The notes under the pieces were generated by a model, which searched no databases, was not told the DNA's origin, and was given only the letters and a program-made list of their open reading frames with translations. Source: Yinghuangia soli (lineage in GTDB: Bacteria > Actinomycetota > Actinomycetes > Streptomycetales > Streptomycetaceae). From it: DNA of 55,726 bases. Below, piece by piece: positions 1 through 7,666 of this stretch. The stretch spans positions 288,127-343,852 of the forward strand of contig NZ_JAKFHA010000006.1 in assembly GCF_021502675.1 (NCBI RefSeq), in the 5' to 3' direction. Numbering within the stretch: position 1 is the stretch's first letter; each line of letters begins with the position of its first letter. A program made the translations under genes and the position numbers.

Positions 1-3
1 GAA

Positions 4-49
4 ACGCCGCGGACGCCCGACCGGTTCTCCGGTCGGGCGTCCGCGGCGT
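4..49 (-). terminator. Strong intrinsic hairpin ending the dehydrogenase operon
   Basis: Perfect 21-bp inverted repeat (4-24 and 29-49) around a 4-base TTCT loop, starting 52 bases beyond the stop codon of the last leftward gene. On the minus strand the stem is followed by TTTC. Its place directly after the acyl-CoA dehydrogenase pair makes it their terminator. Confidence 0.85.
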
Positions 50-100
50 ACTGCGCCTGCCTGACGCTCGTGCTGCCTGTACAGGTCGGCAGACCCCGCG

Positions 101-1087
101 TCAGAGCGTCGCGGCCAGGGCTTCCTCGTTGTCGTCCGCGTCGCCGTACTGAGTGGCATGCACCCAGGCGCGCTTCAGGTAGAGGTGGACGTCGACCTCC
201 CAGGTGAAGCCCATGCCGCCGTGCACCTGGGTGGCGTCCTTGCCGTTGCGGGTGGCCGCGTCGTCGGCCATCAGCTTGGCGGTGGGGACCGCGACCGCGG
301 CGTCGCCGACGACCGGGTCGTCGAGGGTGACCGCGGCCGAGTAGACCGCCGCGCGGGCGATCTCGGTGCGGACCAGCATGTCGGCGCACAGGTGCTTCAC
401 GGCCTGGAAGCTGCCGATGATGCGGCCGAACTGCTCGCGCTCCTTGGCGTACTGGGTGGCCAGCTCGGTGAGCTTGCCGGCGATGCCCAGCTGGACGGCG
501 GCGGTGAGCACCGCGCCCTCGCGGCGGAAGCGGGCCGCGGTCTCCGCGTCGGCGACGAGCTCGCCCTCGGGCAGCGCCTCGACGTGGTGCAGCGGCGTGA
601 ACGGGTCGACCGGGTTCTTGACCGCAGTGCCCGCGACGTCAGCCGGGGCGACCTTGCGGATGCCGTCCTCGTCGAGGATCAGCAGCACGTCGAGGGCGTC
701 CAGGTGCTCGACCAGGATCGGGGACGCGTCGCCCTCGACCACGCCGACGATCAGCTCGCCGGACGCAGCGCCCGCGCCCAGCTCGCCGCCGAGCGAGGCG
801 GCCAGGTGGGTGGCGACCAGCGGGCCGGGGAGGAGGGCGCGGCCCGCCTCCTCGTAGACCAGCGCGGCCTCGGCGGTGCCGAGGCCCACGCCGCCCTCGT
901 CCTCGGCGACGCGCAGCGAGAAGAAGCCGGTCTCGGCCAGCTCCTGCCACAGCTTCTTGTCGACCATGCCGGGCTTGCGGTCGTGGTCGACGAGGTTGCG
1001 CATGCGGTCGCGGTCGAAGCGGCCCTCGCAGAACTCGCGGACGCCGGTGGCCAGGTCGCGCTGGTCGTCACTGAGCTGAAAGTCCAT
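101..1087 (-). CDS. Acyl-CoA dehydrogenase, short partner subunit
   Basis: A 328-residue acyl-CoA dehydrogenase. It has the N-terminal helical domain (about 1-110), a shortened beta domain, and a C-terminal helical domain with the family signatures REQFGRIIGSFQAVKH and QVHGGMGFTWE (the latter near residue 290). It is shorter than the usual 380-400 residues. Paired short and long dehydrogenases of this type form FAD-dependent heterotetramers in actinobacterial sterol-type catabolism (FadE26/27-like), and I infer the same here. The ATG at 1087 was chosen because it overlaps the stop of the upstream partner (TGATG), so translation is coupled. The same frame stays open far upstream, but that is a shadow of the neighbour. 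It is the last gene of the leftward operon. Confidence 0.9.
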   Translation of the reverse strand: MDFQLSDDQRDLATGVREFCEGRFDRDRMRNLVDHDRKPGMVDKKLWQELAETGFFSLRVAEDEGGVGLGTAEAALVYEEAGRALLPGPLVATHLAASLGGELGAGAASGELIVGVVEGDASPILVEHLDALDVLLILDEDGIRKVAPADVAGTAVKNPVDPFTPLHHVEALPEGELVADAETAARFRREGAVLTAAVQLGIAGKLTELATQYAKEREQFGRIIGSFQAVKHLCADMLVRTEIARAAVYSAAVTLDDPVVGDAAVAVPTAKLMADDAATRNGKDATQVHGGMGFTWEVDVHLYLKRAWVHATQYGDADDNEEALAATL

Positions 1088-2274
1088 CAGCGCTCCTTCG
1101 GCAGGCCGAGGATGCGCTCCCCGACGATGTTGCGCTGGATCTGCGAGGTGCCCGCCGCGATCGTGTACGACAGCGAGGACAGCCGCTCGTCCATGAGGTC
1201 GCCGCTCGGCAGCCCGGCCACGTCCTCGACGACCAGGGCGGCCCGGTCGAGCAGGCGGTGGGCCAGCTCGTAGAGCTTCTGCTTGGTCTCGGAGAAGCGC
1301 AGCTTGAACACCGAGCCGCCGACGCCCGGCATGCCGGCGCGTGCGGCCTCGGAGACGTTCCACTTGGTCAGCGCCCACAGCGCCTCGAACTCGGCGGTGA
1401 GGTGGCCCAGCTCGCGGCGCAGCGCGACGTCGTCCCACGCGGTGGCGTCCTTGCGGGTGACCTTCTTGGCCAGCTCGGCGAGTTCGTGCAGCAGGCGCTG
1501 CGAGGCGACGACCTCGGAGACGAACGCGGTGCCGCGCTCGAAGGACAGCGTCACCATGGTGACGCGCCAGCCGTCGTTCTCGTCGCCGACCCGGTTGGCG
1601 ACCGGCACGCGGACGTCGTCGAAGAACACCTCGGCGAACTCCGAGGTGCCCATCACGGTCTCCAGCGGGCGGATCGTGATGCCGGGGGTGTCCATCGGCA
1701 CGATCAGCCAGGTGATGCCCTTGTGCTTGGGGGCGTCCTGGTCGGTGCGGACGAGCATCTCGCAGTAGTCCGCGACCTCGGCGTGCGAGGTCCAGATCTT
1801 CGAGCCGTTGATGACGTATTCGTCGCCGTCCCGCACCGCGCGGCAGCGCAGCGAGGCCAGGTCGGAGCCGGCGCCGGGCTCGGAGAAGCCCTGGCACCAC
1901 ACGTCTTCGCCGGACAGGATGCCGGGCAGGTACTTGCGGCGCTGCTCCTCGCTGCCCGCGGCGTTGATCGTCGGGCCGGCGTGCAGCAGGCCGACGAAGT
2001 TGGCGCCGACGTACGGGGCTCCGGCGCGCTCGGTCTCCTCGAGGAAGATCAGGTGCTCGGTCGGAGTGGCGCCCTTGCCGCCGGCCTCGACCGGCCAGTG
2101 GATGCCGGCGTACCCGGCGTCGAAGAGCATGCGCTGCCACGTGGTGTCGTACGCGCGGCGGCCGGGCCAGTCGTTGCGGTCCGGCTTGGGCGGCAGTTTG
2201 GGCAGCGCCTCGTCGAGCCATGCGCGGAGCTCGGCGCGGAAGCTCTCCTCCGCCTCGGTGTACCTCAGGTCCAT
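1087..2274 (-). CDS. Acyl-CoA dehydrogenase, long partner subunit
   Basis: A full-length 395-residue acyl-CoA dehydrogenase that would oxidise an acyl-CoA to its enoyl-CoA with FAD. The N-terminal domain covers about 1-120. The beta domain carries the FAD and substrate motifs WCQGFSEPGAGSDLASL (near 130) and INGSKIWTSHAEVADY. The C-terminal domain ends with IAAGTSQIQRNIVGERILGLP. This motif set resembles the FadE26/FadE28 type that pairs with a shorter partner. The stop codon overlaps the start of the following dehydrogenase by one base. A purine-rich AAGGGGA sequence precedes the ATG. The true acyl substrate cannot be read from the sequence; a bulky cyclic or branched acyl-CoA is an inference from the pairing. 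Confidence 0.93.
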   Translation of the reverse strand: MDLRYTEAEESFRAELRAWLDEALPKLPPKPDRNDWPGRRAYDTTWQRMLFDAGYAGIHWPVEAGGKGATPTEHLIFLEETERAGAPYVGANFVGLLHAGPTINAAGSEEQRRKYLPGILSGEDVWCQGFSEPGAGSDLASLRCRAVRDGDEYVINGSKIWTSHAEVADYCEMLVRTDQDAPKHKGITWLIVPMDTPGITIRPLETVMGTSEFAEVFFDDVRVPVANRVGDENDGWRVTMVTLSFERGTAFVSEVVASQRLLHELAELAKKVTRKDATAWDDVALRRELGHLTAEFEALWALTKWNVSEAARAGMPGVGGSVFKLRFSETKQKLYELAHRLLDRAALVVEDVAGLPSGDLMDERLSSLSYTIAAGTSQIQRNIVGERILGLPKER

Positions 2275-2304
2275 CGGGGGTCCCCTTCTCGACTGGGGCG
2301 GCGC

Positions 2305-3210
2305 TCAGGCGCCGTAGACCGGGGTGGGGGCAGGCGCCTCGTCGACCAGCTTGGCGACGACGGGGCCGAGCTCGCTCGGCTCCCAGCGGCGGCCGGCCTT
2401 GGCCTCGGGGCCGTGCTGCCAGCCGATCGCGACGGAGACCTTGTCGCCCTCGATCTCGAAGCAGCGGCCGGTGATGTCCTTGGACTCGGCGGAGCCGAGC
2501 CACACGACCAGCGGCGAGACGTTCGCCGGGTCGTAGAAGTCGAACGAGCCGTCGGTGGGCGCGGCGACCATGTCGGGCATGGCCTCCTCGGTCATGCGGG
2601 TGCGCGCGGCCGGGGCGATGGCGTTGACGGTGACGCCGTAGCGGCCGAACTCGACCGCGGCGATCTGGGTCAGGGTGAGGATGCCGCCCTTGGCCGAGGC
2701 GTAGTTGCCCTGGCCGACCGAGCCCATCAGGCCCGCGCCCGAGCTGGTGTTGATGACGCGGCCGTCGACCGGGTTGCCCGCCTTGGCCTGCGCGCGCCAG
2801 TAGACGCCGGCGTGCCGCATGGTGGCGAAGTGGCCCTTGAGGTGCACCCGGATGACCGCGTCCCACTCGTCCTCGGAGAGCGAGACGAGCATGCGGTCGC
2901 GCAGGAAGCCCGCGTTGTTGACCAGGACGTCCAGGCGGCCGAAGGTGTCGATCGCGGTCTGGACCAGGCGGCCGGCGCCTTCCCAGTCGGCGACGTCGTC
3001 CGAGTTGATGACGGCCTTGCCGCCCATCGCGATGATCTCGTCGACGACCTGCTGGGCCGGGCCCGGCGAGCGGCCGTCGCCCTGGCGCGAGGCGCCGATG
3101 TCGTTGACGACCACGTGCGCGCCCTCGCGGGCGAACGCCAGCGCATGCTCGCGCCCGATGCCGCCGCCGGCACCGGTGACGATGACGACGCGTCCCTCGC
3201 AGATACCCAT
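2305..3210 (-). CDS. SDR-family hydroxyacyl-CoA / 17-beta-HSD4-type dehydrogenase
   Basis: A 301-residue classical-type short-chain dehydrogenase. The cofactor-binding TGAGGGIGREHALAF lies near residues 12-26, NNAG near 97-100, and the catalytic Ser-Tyr-Lys set in NTSSGAGLMGSVGQGNYASAK near 150-170. The extended length and the EGDKVSVAIGWQHGPE segment match the branch resembling the N-terminal domain of multifunctional enzyme type 2, which oxidises 3-hydroxyacyl-CoA or steroid alcohols. It is the first gene of the leftward set, 30 bases ahead of the long dehydrogenase, so a dehydrogenation followed by hydroxyacyl oxidation route is plausible. The substrate is not determined. Confidence 0.9.
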   Translation of the reverse strand: MGICEGRVVIVTGAGGGIGREHALAFAREGAHVVVNDIGASRQGDGRSPGPAQQVVDEIIAMGGKAVINSDDVADWEGAGRLVQTAIDTFGRLDVLVNNAGFLRDRMLVSLSEDEWDAVIRVHLKGHFATMRHAGVYWRAQAKAGNPVDGRVINTSSGAGLMGSVGQGNYASAKGGILTLTQIAAVEFGRYGVTVNAIAPAARTRMTEEAMPDMVAAPTDGSFDFYDPANVSPLVVWLGSAESKDITGRCFEIEGDKVSVAIGWQHGPEAKAGRRWEPSELGPVVAKLVDEAPAPTPVYGA

Positions 3211-3317
3211 GTCGGCTCTACCGGTCCCCTCTGGAAGTACCCCTGGTCTGCCCTGGAGTCTTTGGGCGACTCCGGGGGGCGGCGCGTGCGCCGCACCCGG
3301 GAGTCTAGATCTGACGG

Positions 3318-3339
3318 CTAATCAAATGACGATTAGTCA
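3318..3339. promoter_or_regulatory. Inverted repeats upstream of the SDR gene, candidate operator
   Basis: Two overlapping palindromes: CTAATC/GATTAG arms (3318-3323 and 3331-3336), and TGACG-ATT-AGTCA (3327-3339). The second matches 10 of 13 positions of the palindrome before the acyl-CoA synthetase gene and has the same spacing. It sits about 120 bases upstream of the SDR start in an AT-rich patch. Binding is inferred. Confidence 0.5.
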
Positions 3340-3456
3340 AATACCCGGAGACGGCCCGCCGGACGCGTCGATTCCGCGTCGCGACGGGCCGGCCCCGTTC
3401 CCCCGTGCTGCCCTGCGTACTGCCCTGCGTGCCGCCTGCCCGCTGGTATGTCCGAC

Positions 3457-4698
3457 CTACTTGTCGAAGTCCAGGTTGAGCATGCGGATCGCGTTGCCGC
3501 GGATGATCTTGTAGACGGTCTCCTTGTCGAGGCCGGCCAAGTGCTCCTCGGCGATCTTCTTGGTGTGCGGCCAGGTCGAGTCGACGTGCGGGTAGTCGGT
3601 CTCGAAGGTCACGTTGTCCACGCCGATGACGTCGAGCGAGTTGACGCCGTGCTGGTCGCGGAAGAAGCACGCGTACATGTTCTGCCGGAAGTAGAACGAC
3701 GGGCGCTCGGGCAGCGCGTCGCCGACGCCGGCCCACGCGCGGTGCTCCTCCCACACGTCGTCCATGCGCTCCAGCGCGTAGGGGATCCAGCCCATCTGAC
3801 CCTCGGAGTAGGCCAGCTTGAGCCGCGGGAAACGCGCCGGGATGCCGGCGAAGATGAAGTCCGCCATGGACGCCATCGCGTTGTTGAAGCTCAGCGAGGC
3901 CTGGACGGCCGCGGGCGCGTCGGGGGACGCGGCGGGCATCGTCGAGGACGAGCCGATGTGCATGTTGATGGTGACCTCGCGCTCCTCGCAGATGCGGAAG
4001 AACGGGTCCCAGTAGCCGGTGTGGATGCTCGGCAGGCCCAGGAACGCCGGGATCTCCGAGAAGCACACCGCGGTGACGCCCCGGTCGGCGTTGCGGATGA
4101 TCTCCGCGACGGCCAGGTCGACGTCCCACAGCGGGATGATGATCAGCGGGATCAGGCGGCCGCCCGAGTCGCCGCACCACTCTTCGACCATCCAGTCGTT
4201 GTACGCACGCACACAGGCGAGCGCGACTTCCTTGTCCTTCGCCTCGGAGAAGGTCTGACCGCAGAAGCGCGGGAAGGTCGGGAAGCACAGGGAGGCCTCG
4301 ACATGGTTGATGTCCATGTCCTTGAGGCGCTCCTTGGGGTCGTACAGACCCGGGCGCATCTCCTCGCGGGTGATGCCCTCGAGCGTCATCTGGTCGCGGC
4401 TGAAGCCGACGGCCGCGATGTTGCGCTTGTACGGGAAGCGCAGGTCTTCGTAGAACCACCAGTCCGCGAGCGGCCCGTCCGGGTCGGTCGTGATCTTGTA
4501 GCTGGCACCGGTGTACTGCAGCTCGCCGATGCCGGTCTGGACGTGCTTGGGACCCCGGTCGTGGTACTTGGCCGGCAGCCAACGCTCGAACAGGTGCGCC
4601 GGTTCGATGACGTGGTCATCGACACTGATGATCTTCGGAAGTTCTCCGAAGCTGTTGCCGGACTCGGTGGCGTCCTGCTCGGGCAGGTTGGCGCTCAT
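3457..4698 (-). CDS. Metal-dependent amidohydrolase (amidohydrolase 2 family)
   Basis: A 413-residue TIM-barrel hydrolase of the amidohydrolase-2 family, which also contains ring-cleaving hydrolases and nonoxidative decarboxylases. The N-terminal motif VDDHVIEP (residues about 26-33) supplies the first metal-site residues. NMHIGSSST (about 245) carries a barrel histidine, and FETDYPHVDSTWP near 370 carries the late Asp/His metal site. AGGAGGGG lies just before the ATG. It is divergent from the isochorismatase-like gene across a 97-base interval holding two palindromes, and it reads in the same direction as the dehydrogenases. Close relatives are common in actinobacterial acyl-CoA and sterol-like gene clusters. 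The exact reaction, hydrolysis or decarboxylation, cannot be settled by sequence. Confidence 0.85.
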   Translation of the reverse strand: MSANLPEQDATESGNSFGELPKIISVDDHVIEPAHLFERWLPAKYHDRGPKHVQTGIGELQYTGASYKITTDPDGPLADWWFYEDLRFPYKRNIAAVGFSRDQMTLEGITREEMRPGLYDPKERLKDMDINHVEASLCFPTFPRFCGQTFSEAKDKEVALACVRAYNDWMVEEWCGDSGGRLIPLIIIPLWDVDLAVAEIIRNADRGVTAVCFSEIPAFLGLPSIHTGYWDPFFRICEEREVTINMHIGSSSTMPAASPDAPAAVQASLSFNNAMASMADFIFAGIPARFPRLKLAYSEGQMGWIPYALERMDDVWEEHRAWAGVGDALPERPSFYFRQNMYACFFRDQHGVNSLDVIGVDNVTFETDYPHVDSTWPHTKKIAEEHLAGLDKETVYKIIRGNAIRMLNLDFDK

Positions 4699-4717
4699 CG
4701 GCCCCTCCTACGGACTT

Positions 4718-4740
4718 AAATCTGATGGACCGTCAGATTT
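4718..4740. promoter_or_regulatory. Palindromic operator candidate in the divergent promoter
   Basis: Inverted repeat AAATCTGA (4718-4725) / TCAGATTT (4733-4740). Its centre, TGATGGACCGTCA (4723-4735), matches the palindromes at 4773-4785 and 7557-7569. The size and symmetry are typical of TetR-family operators. It lies 20 bases upstream of the amidohydrolase start, where bound protein would block transcription. Confidence 0.65.
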
Positions 4741-4771
4741 AGCGTAATCTCTCCCCGCAGGCAACAGCAAG

Positions 4772-4786
4772 CCGACGGTCCGTCAG
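4772..4786. promoter_or_regulatory. Second operator copy overlapping the ribosome binding site of the isochorismatase-like gene
   Basis: CCGACGGTCCGTCAG repeats the core of the palindrome 50 bases to the left. Its right end runs into the AGGAGG Shine-Dalgarno sequence (4785-4790) of the gene starting at 4796. A repressor bound here would lie at or just after the transcription start. Confidence 0.6.
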
Positions 4787-4795
4787 GAGGCTCAC

Positions 4796-5413
4796 ATGGC
4801 ACTCGATCTGGGGACATTGCTCGCCCCGGGTACGACCGCGCTGGTCACCCAGGAATGCCAGAACGGCGTGATCGGGAAGGACTCCGTCTTCCCCGCACTG
4901 GCCGAGCAGACCCAGGGTCTGATTCCGGCCATCGACCAACTGTGCAAGACGGCCCGCGCGGCCGGCGTCCCGGTCCTGCACGCCCTGGCGCTGCGGCGCC
5001 CGGACGGCGCCGGCGCGAACCGGAACGCCCGCATGTTCGGCGCCGCAGCCAAGGCATCCGTGCAGCTCACCCCGGGATCGGTGGCCGCAGAGGTCGCAGA
5101 AGGCATCGAAGTGGCCGACTCCGACCTGGTCCTGACGAGGTATCACGGACTGGGACCGATGGCCGATACCGGTCTTGCCGCGGTGCTGCGCAATCTGGGT
5201 GCGACGACCATCGTGGGCGTCGGCGTCTCGCTCAACGTCGGCATGATCAACTTCGCGATGGACGCCGTCAACGCCGGCTTCCAGTTCGTCATCCCGCGCG
5301 AAGCGGTGGCCGGCTTCCCCGCCGAATACGCCGAAGCGGTCCTCGCCAACACGCTCGGCGCTGTGGCGACGATCACCACGACGGACGACGTCATCGCCGC
5401 CTGGTCGCGCTGA
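4796..5413 (+). CDS. Isochorismatase-fold protein lacking the cysteine hydrolase triad
   Basis: A 205-residue protein with the fold pattern of the isochorismatase-like cysteine hydrolases. It has a first strand ALVTQECQNGV, a central GATTIVGVGVSLNVGMINFAMDA region and a terminal strand ending in TTTDDVIAAW. The family needs Asp, Lys and Cys. Here the Asp position is Glu20, the Lys region reads LTRYHG (Thr114/Arg115), and the nucleophile position after the GV-x-x-x-V motif is Gly149. It is therefore probably not a cysteine hydrolase; it may bind a ligand or use different chemistry. AGGAGG precedes the ATG by five bases. It faces the amidohydrolase gene and is followed by a clean terminator. 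Confidence 0.85.
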   Translation: MALDLGTLLAPGTTALVTQECQNGVIGKDSVFPALAEQTQGLIPAIDQLCKTARAAGVPVLHALALRRPDGAGANRNARMFGAAAKASVQLTPGSVAAEVAEGIEVADSDLVLTRYHGLGPMADTGLAAVLRNLGATTIVGVGVSLNVGMINFAMDAVNAGFQFVIPREAVAGFPAEYAEAVLANTLGAVATITTTDDVIAAWSR

Positions 5414-5433
5414 CGGCAGGGTCTCGACGCGGA

Positions 5434-5460
5434 TGTGGGGCGGTCGATGACCGCCCCACA
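5434..5460 (+). terminator. Intrinsic terminator after the isochorismatase-like gene
   Basis: Perfect 12-bp stem TGTGGGGCGGTC / GACCGCCCCACA with a 3-base loop, 21 bases past the stop codon. There is no T-tract, as is usual in high-GC actinobacteria. It also lies between convergent genes and may act in both directions. Confidence 0.8.
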
Positions 5461-5494
5461 CGCATGTCGCCGTCCGGCCAGAAGTCCCCTGCGA

Positions 5495-5731
5495 TCAGCC
5501 TGGGTCCTCCTCGGAGTTCCGGGCGGCCGCACCCAGGGCAGCGCCCAGGTAGGCCGCGAAGGCGCCGAGAATCAGAAAAGAGGCAAGTCTTTCCGCCCAA
5601 CCCGAGAGGTTGATGTTCGCTGCGCTGCCGGCCGCGATCGCCACGGCTGCGGCCACCCAGAACTGCCGCCTCCGCAGCATCCACCTGATATTGGCCCAGA
5701 AGGTGTTCGGCATCGTCACCACCGCCCCCAT
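5495..5731 (-). CDS. Small two-helix membrane protein, unknown function
   Basis: A 78-residue ORF. It has a basic segment RWMLRRR (about 17-23), a first hydrophobic helix FWVAAAVAIAAGSAA (about 24-38), an amphipathic stretch and a second helix ASFLILGAFAAYLGAALGAAA (about 49-69), then an acidic tail. The pattern fits a small inner-membrane protein with both ends probably in the cytoplasm. An internal ATG at 5713 behind GGTGGTG is an alternative start. I do not recognise a family. It is isolated between two terminators, so no operon partner helps to assign a role. Confidence 0.5.
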   Translation of the reverse strand: MGAVVTMPNTFWANIRWMLRRRQFWVAAAVAIAAGSAANINLSGWAERLASFLILGAFAAYLGAALGAAARNSEEDPG

Positions 5732-5835
5732 GCCGCCCGCCCCCGCGGTCCGGCACCACCAGCATGGGCCCGCGCCCGCAGCCCCCGCAACGAGGCGGCA
5801 TCACGAATCGGGCGCGGCCGACGGACGGTGCGCAA

Positions 5836-5879
5836 AGGCCGGGCGGCCACCGGCATCAGTGCCCGTGGCCGCCCGGCCT
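5836..5879 (-). terminator. Intrinsic terminator of the acyl-CoA synthetase gene
   Basis: Perfect 15-bp arms (5836-5850 and 5865-5879) around a 14-base loop, followed on the minus strand by TTTG. It lies 28 bases past the stop of the acyl-CoA synthetase gene. Confidence 0.8.
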
Positions 5880-5907
5880 CGCTTCGTACGTCTGCTCTGA
5901 TGCCGCG

Positions 5908-7473
5908 TCAGCGGGCTTCGGGGGCCCAGGGCTTGGCGTTGTACTCGTCGCGGATCTTGAACTTGAGGACCTTGCGGAGCGTCTCGTTGCGCGGCAGCGC
6001 GTCGACGATCTCCAGCTGCTCCGGGATCTTCTGCACCATCAGGCTCGCGTCCTTCAGGTACTGCACCATCTCGGCGAACGTCAGGTCCGCCTCGCCCGGC
6101 TGCCGCTCGACCACCGCGCACACGCGCTCGCCGCGCTCGCGGTCGTTGAGGCCGACGACCGCGACGTCCGCGACCTTCGGGTGCGCGAAGAGCAGGTCCT
6201 CGATCTCCCGGGCGGAGATGTTCTCGCCCTTGCGGATGATCACGTCCTTGAGCCGGCCGGTGAGGGCCAGGTGGCCGTCCGCGCGCAGCTTGCCCAGGTC
6301 GCCCGTGTGGTAGAAGCCGTCCTCGTCGAACGCGTCCTTGGTGAGGGCCGGGTCGGTGTAGCCCTTGAAGACCATCGGGCCGCGCAGCCGGACCTCGCCC
6401 TCCTCGTCCGGGCCGGCGAGCGAGCCGTCGGCGCGCACGATGCGCACCTCGATGCCGTACACCGGCTTGCCCTCGCTGTACGTCAGCTGGTCCTCGGAGT
6501 CGTTCGGACCGCCCTGCGCGATCATCGGCGACTCGGTCATGCCGTACCCGTGGCACAGCACGGCCTGCATCTCGTCGACGACCTCGCGGAACAGCTCCGG
6601 CGGCTTGGGCGCGCCGCCGCCCGAGACGATGCGCAGCGTCGGGATGACCTTCACGCCCGGCTGCTTGCGCTGCTCGTTGAGGAAGGCCACGTAGAACGCG
6701 GTCGAGCCGCCGACCATCGTGACGCCGAGGCGCGCGTACACCGGGATGACGCTCGCCGGGTCGAAGGTCTCGATGATCACCGCGGGGAAGCCGGTGATCA
6801 GCAGCGTGTTGACGTAGTCCGGACCGGCGATGTGCGCGTACGGGAACGCGATCGAGCCGATGTCGCTCTCCGACATGTCGAGCGCCTTGGCCAGGCCGAT
6901 GCCGCCCGCGATCAGCGTGCCGTCGGTGTGCTGCACGCCCTTCGGGTCGGACGTGGTGCCCGAGGTGTAGTACAGCCAGCGGACCTCGTCGCCGTCGGTC
7001 GGCGCGGGCGGCAGCGTGGCGGGGTCGCCCTCGGGCAGCTCGTCGTACGCCACCAGGACCTTGAGGCCGCCGGGGACCTCCTTGGCCAGCGCCTCGCCCA
7101 TCGCGACGAAGTCGAAGCCCTTCCAGGTGCCGGGGGTGAGGTAGACCTCGGCGTTCGTCTGGCGAAGGCAGAAGCCGACCTCCTTCTCCCGGTAGAACGG
7201 GATGATCGGGTTCTGCACCGCACCGAGGCGGGCCAGCGCGGTGGCCGCCACGATCGACTCGATGCGGGTGGGCAGCTGCCAGGTCACCCGGGTGCCGGCG
7301 GTGATGCCGAGCGCGTGGTAGCCGGCCGCGACCCGCTCCGCCCACGCCTTGAACTCGCCGAAGGTGACCGTGCGGTCCTCCGGGTCGAGCAGCATCGGGG
7401 TGTCGGGCGAGGACGCCGCGCGGCGCTCGACGAGCTCCCACAGCGTCTTGGCGTCGTAGATCGGATCAGACAA
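5908..7473 (-). CDS. AMP-forming acyl-CoA synthetase (FadD/cyclohexanecarboxylate-CoA ligase type)
   Basis: A 521-residue class I adenylate-forming enzyme that would activate a carboxylic acid to its CoA thioester with ATP. Motifs in order are the P-loop YYTSGTTSDPKG (about 170), the aromatic/acyl pocket CHGYGMTES (about 325), the hinge region DGFYHTGDLGKLRADGHL and GRLKDVIIRKGENIS (about 405-430), and the catalytic C-terminal Lys in PRNETLRKVLKF. The TTG at 7473 was preferred over the GTG at 7485 because GGAGGG sits four bases before it, whereas the GTG has no ribosome binding site. A 15-bp palindrome related to those at 4.7 kb lies upstream. It probably supplies acyl-CoA to the dehydrogenases of the same cluster. 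Confidence 0.92.
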   Translation of the reverse strand: MSDPIYDAKTLWELVERRAASSPDTPMLLDPEDRTVTFGEFKAWAERVAAGYHALGITAGTRVTWQLPTRIESIVAATALARLGAVQNPIIPFYREKEVGFCLRQTNAEVYLTPGTWKGFDFVAMGEALAKEVPGGLKVLVAYDELPEGDPATLPPAPTDGDEVRWLYYTSGTTSDPKGVQHTDGTLIAGGIGLAKALDMSESDIGSIAFPYAHIAGPDYVNTLLITGFPAVIIETFDPASVIPVYARLGVTMVGGSTAFYVAFLNEQRKQPGVKVIPTLRIVSGGGAPKPPELFREVVDEMQAVLCHGYGMTESPMIAQGGPNDSEDQLTYSEGKPVYGIEVRIVRADGSLAGPDEEGEVRLRGPMVFKGYTDPALTKDAFDEDGFYHTGDLGKLRADGHLALTGRLKDVIIRKGENISAREIEDLLFAHPKVADVAVVGLNDRERGERVCAVVERQPGEADLTFAEMVQYLKDASLMVQKIPEQLEIVDALPRNETLRKVLKFKIRDEYNAKPWAPEAR

Positions 7474-7555
7474 CGTGCCCTCCACCAGAAAAGGTTCGCA
7501 ACCCGGCTGCCCCGCGCGCCTCGCCGCGCTCGCACGACGGGCACAGCATGCCGAC

Positions 7556-7570
7556 CTGACGGTACGTCAG
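7556..7570. promoter_or_regulatory. Palindromic operator candidate before the acyl-CoA synthetase gene
   Basis: CTGACG-GTA-CGTCAG is a perfect 6-bp inverted repeat with a 3-base centre, about 80 bases upstream of the TTG start. It shares its core with the sites at 4723-4735 and 4773-4785, which links the promoters of the cluster. Confidence 0.6.
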
Positions 7571-7666
7571 AAGAGGTATTCGCCGGAAGGGTGGGGCAGC
7601 TCACGCAGGTGAATTGGATCACCGGATCGCTGTCTTTCCGGGCAAGGTATGCCTACCCTGCCCGGT

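Noticed and set aside
1088-2866. Upstream extension of the short acyl-CoA dehydrogenase frame.
   Set aside because: The extension overlaps the long dehydrogenase and SDR genes and has shadow composition. The coupled ATG at 1087 is at the domain start.
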